Below are positions 1 through 5,496 of a DNA stretch of 5,917 bases, piece after piece. Numbering within the stretch: the first letter of the stretch is position 1; each line of letters begins with the position of its first letter. The notes under the pieces are model-generated. The model had not been told where the DNA came from and searched no databases. It saw nothing but the letters and a program-made list of their open reading frames with translations. The DNA is from Gammaproteobacteria bacterium (lineage in GTDB: Bacteria > Pseudomonadota > Gammaproteobacteria > Natronospirales > REEB76): contig DAHVFI010000055.1 in NCBI GenBank assembly GCA_027317045.1, forward strand, positions 1 to 5,917, in the 5' to 3' direction. A program made the translations under genes and the position numbers.

Positions 1-2
1 TT

Positions 3-404
3 GCAGAATACAACATTGCGGAAATGGCACGCAGTGCCGGCACCAAACCTGTTTCTGACGTGAATTTCGGCTTACTCAATGATTGCCTGACTATAGGCAA
101 CCATATCTACGAAGTAGTCGTAAAACTGCGCGCCGATAAAGCCCGGCCTGAAAAACTGCGCTTCCGCGTTGAGCACTTGTGCCGCAATGCAACCTATGCC
201 AGCGAGACCGATACCGTTCCGGAAGAATCTTGTCTGGATTACATCCCGCTGCCATCCCAGACGGCACCCACAATTGATGCCGAAGCCCAGCCGGTTGGCA
301 TCAATATCCTGCGGCTGAGTTATTGGGATATAGAGAGTATCCTGCTTAAGCCGCCTGCACCTGCCCAAGAAACGCACTCCAAAGCAGTGATGCTGTCCGA
401 CTGA
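3..404 (+). CDS. C-terminal part of an unrecognised protein (5'-truncated by window)
   Basis: The reading frame is open from base 3 to the TGA at 402-404, giving about 133 residues. An ATG at 24 could serve as a start, but no convincing Shine-Dalgarno precedes it and the frame continues to the window edge without a stop. I therefore treat it as the 3' part of a longer gene. The visible protein is soluble-looking, with no signal peptide or transmembrane segment. It has three scattered Cys residues (in NDC, HLC and ESC contexts) and a Pro-rich, probably flexible tail (LLKPPAPAQ). I do not recognise a family and assign no function. It converges on the protease gene with only two bases between the two stop codons and no terminator hairpin in the gap, so transcripts of the two genes may overlap at their 3' ends. 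Confidence 0.6.
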   Translation, partial: AEYNIAEMARSAGTKPVSDVNFGLLNDCLTIGNHIYEVVVKLRADKARPEKLRFRVEHLCRNATYASETDTVPEESCLDYIPLPSQTAPTIDAEAQPVGINILRLSYWDIESILLKPPAPAQETHSKAVMLSD

Positions 405-406
405 AT

Positions 407-2581
407 TTAATTGCCAGCGGCCGCCGCCGGCAAGCTAGGCATGCTACCTATGTCCATCACGACCATGTCGACGGTGATCTCGGCGGTTTCCCGCAATAAT
501 ACGTCGGGTATCAGGGCATTCACATCGCTGTCACCGTCCGCAGCGGCATTGCCGTCGATTTTACCGGGCTTGTCGTTCCCTGTTGTCTTGTAAGCATCCG
601 CCAGACTCTTCGCCGGGGGCAGGCCTTTGAGTCGGCGCCAGGCATTGGCAAGATCGAGTTTTTCATGATCACGTGCGAACTGTAGTTTTTCCCGTTCGCT
701 TAACAGCAACGGCACAGATTTGTCACTGCGCTCGGCTTCCAGTTGCTGTATACCCTTGAGGAACAAAGCCCAGCCTGGATTGTGGTCAATACGCGCCTCA
801 TGGAACTGGAGTAATGTGGGTAGTTTCGTGACAAGACCCAGGTGCAAAGGAGTGTAGTCCGCGGATGGGATTTGATCCCAGGGCAGGGCGTCATCTTGGG
901 TTTCCTCACCGAACTCCTTGGGGTCAATAGTCGAGGGCAGAACGATGTCTGGTGTTACCCCTTTGCGCTGGGTACTGGCGCCATTCACTCGATAGAACTT
1001 GTCCACCGTGAGTTTGAGTTGCCCCGCGTCCTGATTTCCCGGTACGAACCGGTTGAGGTCGATGAGTCGCTGCACCGTGCCCTTGCCATAGGTTGTGGAA
1101 CCCACAACCAAGCCGCGGTGATAGTCTTGGATCGCGGCGGCGAAGATTTCCGAGGCTGAAGCCGTGAATCGGTTCACCAGCACCACCAGCGGACCGGTAT
1201 AGACGATGCCACTGTCGTTATCGTCGTCCACCTCGACGTCACCGTTATTGTCACGAATCTGCACCACCGGACCATGAGGGATGAACAGGCCGGTGAGTTT
1301 GGTGGCTTCATCCAGAGCGCCGCCACCATTGTTGCGCAGATCAATAACCACACCATCCACGTGTTCGGCTTCGAGTTCCTGGAGCAGCTTGCGCACGTCG
1401 CGGGTGGTGCTGGTGTAATTCTTTTCCCCCTCCAAGCGCCCCTCAAAATCGCTGTAGAACGCAGGAATATTGACGACCCCAATTTTGTAGCTGCGGGTGC
1501 CGCGTTTTACAGTGATGACACTTTTATGTGCCGCCTCAGCTTCCAGTTTCACTGTGTCGCGTACCAAGCGGATGGTTTTTTCCGGTGAGCCGGGGGCCGC
1601 ACCGGCGGGCAGTATCTGAAGCCTGACCACCGAATTCTTTGGGCCGCGAATAAGCTGCACCACGTCATCCAGGCGCCAACCCACGACGTCCACCATATCG
1701 CTCTTGTCCCCTTGGGCAACGCCGGTGATGCGATCATCGGGATGCAGCTCCTTGCTCCTGGCGGCGGGTCCACCGGGTATAACCTGGGCCACCTTGGTGT
1801 ACTCACCCTCGGAGATGAGGGCCGCTCCGATGCCCTGGAGTTTGAGGCTCATTTGGATCTGGAATTCCTGTGATTGGTCCGGCGAAAAATAATTGGTATG
1901 CGGATCCAGGGAAAGAGTGTAGGAATTCATGAATAAGTCGAATACGTCTTCGGGCGCAATCTGGCGGGCATGGTAATCAAAGTTCTGGTAGCGTTTGCGC
2001 AGGACCTCGGCGGCCTGTTTCCAGGTCTTGCCAGCCAACAACAGGCCGATGGCGTCGTTTTTGACGCGCTTGCGCCAGATGTCATCCAATTCCGCGGTGC
2101 TGGTTGCCCACGGCGCTTTGTCGCGGTCGTAAATATAATCTTCGTTGATCTTGAAATCAGGTTCGTGGTCCAGCAATTCGAGCGCATACCGAATACGCTG
2201 CTGAACGCGTTGTTGATAGACGTTATAGATGACAAAAGCGGGTTTGAGATTGCCGTCCCGAATGGCATCATCCAGGTTATCCCGGTAGGACGCAAAACCG
2301 TCGATATCCGATTGCAGAAAATAGCTGCGATTCGGGTCCAGGTTCTGCAGGTAGTGCTTGAATACCTGCTCCGAAAGTGCCTTATCCAGCGGCTGATTGC
2401 CGTAGTGATAGCGAGTGAGGATGCCGGCTATGGCCTCGTCCACAAGCGTTTCACGTGGCTGCGGGCTCAAGGCTGGCAATTGTGCCAGGGTGCTGCCGCT
2501 GGCGGGGGTACTGGCGCAATAAGCGGATGCGGTTAGCAGCGGGCCAATGACGGCCAGCAGGTAAAGAAATTTGTGGCGCAT
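407..2581 (-). CDS. prc: Tail-specific (C-terminal-processing) periplasmic protease Prc/Tsp, MEROPS S41A
   Basis: Serine protease of the Prc/Tsp family, which recognises non-polar C-termini of periplasmic proteins; in E. coli it trims FtsI and degrades MepS with NlpI. With the ATG at 2581 the product is 724 residues, against 682 in E. coli. The start was chosen because it puts a signal peptide at the N-terminus (MRHKFLYLLAVIGPLLTASA). The upstream in-frame ATG at 2629 would add 16 residues in front and lies in a hairpin. Order of domains: N-terminal helical region about 45-235, PDZ with GIGA motif (251-254) to about 325, S41 core with LRNNGGG near 416-421, C-terminal DUF3340-like region from about 560. 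The catalytic set is Ser475 (TASASEI), Asp486 (QDY) and Lys500 (GKGTVQ). Its +11/+25 spacing is identical to E. coli S430/D441/K455, so the enzyme looks intact. The gene is monocistronic as far as can be seen. Confidence 0.96.
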   Translation of the reverse strand: MRHKFLYLLAVIGPLLTASAYCASTPASGSTLAQLPALSPQPRETLVDEAIAGILTRYHYGNQPLDKALSEQVFKHYLQNLDPNRSYFLQSDIDGFASYRDNLDDAIRDGNLKPAFVIYNVYQQRVQQRIRYALELLDHEPDFKINEDYIYDRDKAPWATSTAELDDIWRKRVKNDAIGLLLAGKTWKQAAEVLRKRYQNFDYHARQIAPEDVFDLFMNSYTLSLDPHTNYFSPDQSQEFQIQMSLKLQGIGAALISEGEYTKVAQVIPGGPAARSKELHPDDRITGVAQGDKSDMVDVVGWRLDDVVQLIRGPKNSVVRLQILPAGAAPGSPEKTIRLVRDTVKLEAEAAHKSVITVKRGTRSYKIGVVNIPAFYSDFEGRLEGEKNYTSTTRDVRKLLQELEAEHVDGVVIDLRNNGGGALDEATKLTGLFIPHGPVVQIRDNNGDVEVDDDNDSGIVYTGPLVVLVNRFTASASEIFAAAIQDYHRGLVVGSTTYGKGTVQRLIDLNRFVPGNQDAGQLKLTVDKFYRVNGASTQRKGVTPDIVLPSTIDPKEFGEETQDDALPWDQIPSADYTPLHLGLVTKLPTLLQFHEARIDHNPGWALFLKGIQQLEAERSDKSVPLLLSEREKLQFARDHEKLDLANAWRRLKGLPPAKSLADAYKTTGNDKPGKIDGNAAADGDSDVNALIPDVLLRETAEITVDMVVMDIGSMPSLPAAAAGN

Positions 2582-2606
2582 TCTAGGGGAATATCCTGTT
2601 GATGAA

Positions 2607-2633
2607 AGCCATGCACCACGAGTGGGCATGGCT
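2607..2633 (-). promoter_or_regulatory. Hairpin in the prc leader overlapping an alternative upstream ATG
   Basis: AGCCATGC (2607-2614) and GCATGGCT (2626-2633) are perfect 8-bp complements. Inside them CCAC (2616-2619) pairs with GTGG (2622-2625), leaving only a one-base bulge (2615). In the minus-strand RNA this forms a stem-loop 26 bases upstream of the preferred prc start at 2581, and it contains the alternative in-frame ATG at 2629. There is only a short T-run after it, so it is a poor terminator. A leader or mRNA-stability structure, or a DNA-level operator, is more likely. It also argues that this stretch is untranslated. The role is inferred. Confidence 0.45.
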
Positions 2634-2891
2634 GGTATTTTCCGATGGATATAGTATTAGAAGTCAGGTTCGAGTGCGAGCACACGCCACTCACGCAATA
2701 ATATTGATGCCTGATCGCCTGTAGACAATCTCAGGCCAGCCCTTTGCGTTGACTTCGGGAGACTGGAGACTATTGGCCATGTGCCCCATGATTTTTCGGC
2801 AAGGGTGTCATTTTTGGCAGTGCTGTGGCGTTGGACGTGCTTGCCGGATTGGCTTTCCGGAGCCAGATTTAGCAATCGTCGCTGGTGTTGG

Positions 2892-3080
2892 ATGATGGAA
2901 TATGTGTTGGCGATGGCGCTCGTCGCGGTGCGCATCATTTTCCCGGCGGTGGCTTACATAGCCGGGACAGCGACTTACATAGACTTGATGGCGGCTATGG
3001 CAGCGGGCATAGTTATCTGGGTGGATGCCTGGTTTTGGGTCTGGGGCGGTATCTCTGGGTATGGTTTACGGGTAGGTTAG
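2892..3080 (+). CDS. Possible small membrane protein (weak candidate)
   Basis: A 62-codon ORF starting at tandem ATGs (2892 and 2895) and ending at TAG 3078-3080. The product is strongly hydrophobic, with two candidate membrane segments: roughly residues 4-24 (VLAMALVAVRIIFPAVAYIA) and 32-53. It ends GYGLRVG. Third codon positions are roughly two-thirds G or C by hand count, compatible with coding. Against it, there is no clear Shine-Dalgarno upstream, I do not recognise the family, and a 93-codon ORF runs antisense over the first part. It could be a small membrane protein, a relic of a decayed gene, or chance. It lies 383 bases upstream of exbB and would not obviously share its promoter. Confidence 0.2.
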   Translation: MMEYVLAMALVAVRIIFPAVAYIAGTATYIDLMAAMAAGIVIWVDAWFWVWGGISGYGLRVG

Positions 3081-3227
3081 GGTGCTCTCATCAATTCAAA
3101 GTGCTGGGGCGGGTAAATTAAGCTTCCCCGAAAATTTTCCGATATATTTATGAACCCGGTTTTAGATGCTTTAAATGGGTAGTAACCTGTTTTCTAGCCC
3201 TTTCCAGGCGTATGCTAAAGTAACTTG

Positions 3228-3243
3228 TCTCTGGTTCCAGAGA
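3228..3243. repeat. 16-bp palindrome upstream of the exbB promoter candidate
   Basis: TCTCTGG-TT-CCAGAGA is a perfect 7-bp inverted repeat with a 2-base centre. The dyad ends 11 bases before the -35-like element at 3255. Its short centre fits a dimeric regulator's binding site better than an RNA hairpin. I do not recognise the motif, and it does not resemble a Fur box. Confidence 0.45.
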
Positions 3244-3254
3244 TAGAGATTATC

Positions 3255-3283
3255 CTGATATATGGGGGCGAAGTTGATAAAAT
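3255..3283 (+). promoter_or_regulatory. Candidate sigma70-type promoter for exbB-exbD-tonB
   Basis: CTGATA (3255-3260, 4/6 to TTGACA) and TAAAAT (3278-3283, 5/6 to TATAAT) are separated by the optimal 17 bases. Transcription would begin near 3290, giving a leader of about 170 bases. A second, weaker possibility downstream is TTGACT (3308-3313) with TAAAAA (3332-3337) at 18-base spacing. TonB systems are commonly Fur-controlled, but I find no convincing 19-bp Fur box here; the A+T-rich string around 3276-3286 is only a weak partial match. Confidence 0.35.
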
Positions 3284-3428
3284 TATGCTCCCGGGCTCCG
3301 TATCTTATTGACTTGGCGTGGTGTATTCGAGTAAAAAACGGGGCCCGCAAAATGAGCTGAACGGTGCGAAGGGTGCTGCTGCGTGATCTAAGTCATCGCG
3401 GAGCGCTCATGCGCGTTTGTAAACACCG

Positions 3429-3447
3429 AATACCAAAATCCGGTATT
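3429..3447 (+). promoter_or_regulatory. Short stem-loop just upstream of the exbB ribosome-binding site
   Basis: AATACC (3429-3434) and GGTATT (3442-3447) form a 6-bp stem with a 7-base loop. The structure ends two bases before the Shine-Dalgarno AGGAG (3450-3454), which itself is 8 bases from the GTG start at 3463. The hairpin leaves the ribosome-binding site exposed, so it could stabilise the mRNA or present the site rather than block it. It is small enough to be chance. Confidence 0.35.
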
Positions 3448-3462
3448 GCAGGAGATTTATAA

Positions 3463-4074
3463 GTGAATATTCAAGAGCTTCTTCATATCGCTAACGTTTC
3501 AGGTGGCATCATTTACGTGATCATCTTTACCCTGCTGGTAGCGCTTATCATCATTATTGACCGGACTTGGTATCTCGCCAAGGTCGTAAGGCAAGGTGAA
3601 TTGATTGCACGTGTGATTCTGCAATCGGAGGAAGTGGACCGTGACGCACTCATGGATCTCGCAGTCCGCACTGCCAAGTATCCACAGGGTGCCGTGCTTG
3701 AAGTGGCTCTCAAGTATCCCGACGTCAAGGACCCGGTGCGCCTTTCTGAGCTCATTGAGGAAACCATCCTCTTGCAGGCCCCGCGTATCGATCGCGGCAT
3801 GTGGGTACTTGATACCGTGGTAACACTTGATCCACTGCTGGGCCTCTTGGGTACCATCGTGGGTATCTTCGAGGCGTTCCAGGTGCTGGGGGCGGCGGAT
3901 ACCGCACCGACCAAGGTGACCGGTGGCGTAGCAGTAGCGCTCATAGCTACCGCCGCTGGCTTGGCGGTCGCAATCATAGGCCTGGTATTCTTCAACGGCC
4001 TTAACAATCGTGTTCGTCTGATCCTGCACCAGATGGAAGCCATCAAGGTAATGCTTGTCAACCGCCTTACCTGA
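3463..4074 (+). CDS. exbB: ExbB/TolQ/MotA-family proton-channel protein of a TonB motor
   Basis: Inner-membrane proton-channel component that, with ExbD, uses proton motive force to energise TonB. The start is GTG 3463 with AGGAG 8 bases upstream. The product has 203 residues, shorter than E. coli ExbB (244). Membrane segments are about residues 15-33, 114-136 and 153-178, with a cytoplasmic domain between the first two, the usual ExbB topology. Family signatures are PLLGLLGT at 124-131 and GG-x-A-x-ALIATA-GL at 154-166. The conserved Thr residues matching E. coli T148 and T181 are present (T131, T163). Oddly, the position matching the conserved E. coli Glu176 is Val158 (codon GTA), while position 123, normally Ala, is Asp (codon GAT). 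The acidic membrane residue may therefore have moved from helix 3 to helix 2. It is followed by exbD and tonB on the same strand, so TonB rather than Tol assignment is well supported. Confidence 0.9.
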   Translation: MNIQELLHIANVSGGIIYVIIFTLLVALIIIIDRTWYLAKVVRQGELIARVILQSEEVDRDALMDLAVRTAKYPQGAVLEVALKYPDVKDPVRLSELIEETILLQAPRIDRGMWVLDTVVTLDPLLGLLGTIVGIFEAFQVLGAADTAPTKVTGGVAVALIATAAGLAVAIIGLVFFNGLNNRVRLILHQMEAIKVMLVNRLT

Positions 4075-4080
4075 GGCTCC

Positions 4081-4095
4081 CCTGGACTATCCAGG
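4081..4095 (+). promoter_or_regulatory. Small hairpin after the exbB stop codon
   Basis: CCTGGA-CTA-TCCAGG, a 6-bp perfect stem with a 3-base loop, begins 6 bases after the exbB TGA. There is no T-run after it, so it is not a standard terminator. A 3'-end stabilising or processing structure within the operon mRNA is possible, which could set different amounts of exbB versus exbD-tonB. Confidence 0.35.
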
Positions 4096-4114
4096 AACAT
4101 GATTAATACTCAAC

Positions 4115-4133
4115 TGGCCGTTGCGTGCGGCCA
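4115..4133 (+). promoter_or_regulatory. Second small hairpin, just before the exbD ribosome-binding site
   Basis: TGGCCG (4115-4120) pairs with CGGCCA (4128-4133) around a 7-base loop. It ends 4 bases before AGGT (4138-4141), the likely exbD Shine-Dalgarno. It also overlaps the GTG at 4125 that would be an upstream in-frame start for exbD, which is one reason to prefer the ATG at 4149. Confidence 0.35.
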
Positions 4134-4148
4134 AGGCAGGTAGTTGCA

Positions 4149-4547
4149 ATGAAGGGCTTTTTTGAAAAAAAGAAGGGCAGAATTGAAATCATCAATATGA
4201 TTGATATCATGCTTTTCTTGCTCGTATTCTTCATCATGATCACCTTGCGCATGATTCCCGCCACCGGGATTGCCTCTCACCTGCCACAAAGCAGCACGGC
4301 AGTAACCATCGAACGGCCCAAGATCATCATCAGTCTGCCGGCGCACGGCCAAATCGTGGTTGAGGGCCAGCTGATGACGCCAGATCAGCTTACGTCCTAT
4401 CTCCTGGGGCAGGATCCAGCACACGCAAACGTTACGATTGCCGGTGCTAAGGACGTGTCACTTCAGGATCTGGTGATTGCCATGGATGCATGCCGCGAAG
4501 CGGGGGTGACCCAAATCGGTATCGCCGCCCAGAACACTAACGATTAA
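4149..4547 (+). CDS. exbD: ExbD/TolR-family biopolymer transport protein
   Basis: Partner of ExbB in the proton-driven motor: a short cytoplasmic N-terminus, one membrane helix and a periplasmic domain. The ATG at 4149 was chosen because AGGT lies 7 bases upstream and it gives the normal basic N-terminus (MKGFFEKKKGR); a GTG at 4125 would add eight residues. The length is 132 residues, close to E. coli ExbD (141). The key family feature is Asp19 at the start of the helix (NMIDIMLFLLVFFIMITL), equivalent to the essential E. coli Asp25. The periplasmic part ends in the usual alpha/beta fold pattern, with a segment like VTIAGAKDVSLQDLVIAMD near residues 97-115. A 74-base gap with two small hairpins separates it from exbB. 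tonB starts 16 bases after its stop. Confidence 0.92.
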   Translation: MKGFFEKKKGRIEIINMIDIMLFLLVFFIMITLRMIPATGIASHLPQSSTAVTIERPKIIISLPAHGQIVVEGQLMTPDQLTSYLLGQDPAHANVTIAGAKDVSLQDLVIAMDACREAGVTQIGIAAQNTND

Positions 4548-4563
4548 TCCATAGGGCCCGACT

Positions 4564-5208
4564 GTGGACAATAAGCATGTTTTCAGCGAGGGTCTGTTCA
4601 CGGCCCGATCTGGTGTGTCAGTTATCTTGGCGGTAATCGCCGAGATACTGATCGGTCTTATACTTGCGGGCATTATCATCTGGCACGTGACGCATCCGGA
4701 GCCACCGCCGCCGGTGGAGAAGGTGGCTGTCATCACCATCCCCCCGAATCCGCCGCCGCCGCCGCCGCCGCCGCCCAATACGCCGATTCCGAAATTACCG
4801 ACGCCGCAGCCGCTTTCCGAAGTGCCGGCGATTCCCTCGCCAATCCCGGTTCCGAATGCGATCCCGCCGCAGCCGCCGCAGCCGCCGCCGGTGGCCACAC
4901 CGCCGCCGCAGGTGGATATTGCCGCGGTCAGGGCTAATTTCTATGCGGAGCTCCATGCTGCAATTGATGCGGCCAAGGTTTATCCGCGTCAGGCAATCCT
5001 GTCCGGTGCTACCGGTACGACGACTGTGAGTTTCGATTACTACGACGGTTCGGTCAGCAATATCCGCATTGACCGCTCCAGCGGTGATCGTTCCCTCGAC
5101 CGTGCCGCCATGGATGCCGTCAGAAACGCCCACTATCCGCCGCCGCCGCCCCAGTTCCAAGGGCAGAAACTGCATTTCTCGGTACCAGTGGTTTTCAATT
5201 TGGGCTGA
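4564..5208 (+). CDS. tonB: TonB energy transducer with long proline-rich periplasmic linker
   Basis: Inner-membrane-anchored protein that spans the periplasm and drives TonB-dependent outer-membrane receptors. The GTG start at 4564 has AGGG 7 bases upstream; no other plausible in-frame start precedes the membrane helix. The 214 residues comprise an N-terminal helix at about 17-40, a Pro-rich linker at about 45-116 with a run of nine prolines at 63-71, and a C-terminal TonB domain at about 122-214. Domain signatures are YPRQAILSGATG (140-151), DRSSGDRSLDRAAMDAVR (170-187), YPPPPPQF and the terminal VPVVFNL. The helix lacks the His of the S-H-L-S pattern known from E. coli (His20): aligning SVIL with SVCI puts Ala23 there, and Glu27 sits one turn later. 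The linker polyproline should make translation depend on EF-P. It is the last gene of the operon, followed by a terminator. Confidence 0.94.
   Translation: MDNKHVFSEGLFTARSGVSVILAVIAEILIGLILAGIIIWHVTHPEPPPPVEKVAVITIPPNPPPPPPPPPNTPIPKLPTPQPLSEVPAIPSPIPVPNAIPPQPPQPPPVATPPPQVDIAAVRANFYAELHAAIDAAKVYPRQAILSGATGTTTVSFDYYDGSVSNIRIDRSSGDRSLDRAAMDAVRNAHYPPPPPQFQGQKLHFSVPVVFNLG
4750..4776 (+). repeat. (CCG)8 trinucleotide tract encoding nine prolines in TonB
   Basis: Eight consecutive CCG codons followed by CCC encode Pro63-Pro71 of TonB. More CCG-rich stretches follow near 4862-4912, and another proline run lies at 5137-5151. Such a pure triplet tract can gain or lose units by slippage without breaking the frame, so the length of the TonB periplasmic arm may vary between strains. 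Confidence 0.9.
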
Positions 5209-5230
5209 TAATTTAGTTGTTGCCATTTAT

Positions 5231-5264
5231 AAAAGCCGCCTGCGATTGCGCCGGCGGCTTTTTT
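5231..5264 (+). terminator. Rho-independent terminator of the exbB-exbD-tonB operon
   Basis: AAAAGCCGCC (5231-5240) is complementary to GGCGGCTTTT (5253-5262), with a 12-base loop and a run of six T (5259-5264). It lies 22 bases after the tonB stop. The A-run on the left also makes it a reasonable terminator for minus-strand transcription arriving from the right. Confidence 0.9.
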
Positions 5265-5496
5265 GCACCCGAAAACGGATCCCCGCTTCGAAACGCACGG
5301 TTTTGGGTCCGTAAGGTTCCAAGCTTGGTCTTTGAGATACCGAGCGCTCAGTGTCTTGGCATACTCCGCCGGTGTGTTTAGGCCACTCTTAAATGTGAAG
5401 CGCGTTTTGGTTGTCAGTTGACATTCAGCCATGCCGCATGTTTTGCTATGCGCATAAATGCGGCGATGGAGTTCGCCCCGAACCGCCCCAAAGGGC
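5265..5496. other. Spacer between the tonB terminator and the hyfC leader
   Basis: There is no intact gene. The minus strand carries a possible transposase relic (5280-5432). A perfect -35 string TTGACA stands at 5418-5423 on the plus strand, but the best -10 at usual spacing (TTTGCT, 5442-5447) is poor, so it is only a hint of a promoter for the hyfC unit. A perfect 8-bp palindrome GAGCGCTC occurs at 5342-5349. No sigma54 (-24/-12) site with correct GG-N10-GC spacing was found, although hyf and hyc operons are often sigma54-dependent in enterics. Confidence 0.5.
5280..5432 (-). pseudogene. Possible relic of an IS3-type transposase C-terminus
   Basis: In the minus-strand frame through 5432, residues read KSGLNTPAEYAKTL at 5390-5349, followed by a tail ending in DPKPCVSKRG near 5280. 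This resembles the C-terminal end of IS3-family integrase-core proteins, where a phrase of the type HSxLxxxTPAEYA follows the last catalytic Glu. In another minus-strand frame just upstream (ending near 5414) there is FMRIAKHAAWLN, reminiscent of the FM-x-TLK-x-E-x-WLN segment of the same proteins, but with the catalytic Glu missing. No DDE triad and no full-length frame exist, so if it is real it is a decayed, frameshifted and internally deleted fragment. This is pattern recall only, and chance similarity is quite possible. Confidence 0.3.

Larger units (their letters stand above)
2634..3254. other. Long gene-poor divergent spacer between prc and the exb-tonB operon
   Basis: About 600 bases with no gene I can recognise, on the prc side of the exbB promoter candidate. 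Two ORFs lie antisense to each other here: a plus-strand hydrophobic ORF (2892-3080) and a minus-strand 93-codon ORF (2657-2938). Neither has a good ribosome-binding site or a familiar product. The stretch from about 3121 onward is more A+T-rich and looks regulatory. Because the flanking genes point away from each other, both must be transcribed from this spacer. No strong promoter for prc could be picked out; the best -10-like string on the minus strand (TACTAT, near 2652-2657) lacks a matching -35. Confidence 0.6.

Noticed and set aside
1970..2536. 188-codon plus-strand ORF inside prc
   Set aside because: Antisense shadow of a fully conserved protease gene with catalytic residues and domains intact.
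3272..3290. A+T-rich TTGATAAAATTATG as a possible Fur box
   Set aside because: Only a weak match to the 19-bp consensus by eye (about 8 of 19), and it coincides with the -10 element.
3401..3408. GAGCGCTC palindrome also found at 5342-5349
   Set aside because: Two copies of an 8-mer in unrelated positions are not enough to call a shared regulatory site.
3513..4100. 195-codon and 176-codon minus-strand ORFs over exbB
   Set aside because: Shadows of exbB; their products are low-complexity and unlike any family I know.
4458..4898. Gly-rich 146-codon minus-strand ORF
   Set aside because: The glycine runs are just the reverse complement of the TonB proline codons.
5267..5308. Imperfect inverted repeat ACCCgAAAAC / GTTTTGGGT after the terminator
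   Set aside because: It has a bulge and a loop of more than 20 bases, so it is weak and could be chance.
5358..5375. TTGGCAT...GC string in the spacer, also sigma54-like
   Set aside because: The GG to GC spacing is again 8, and the rest of the consensus is absent.
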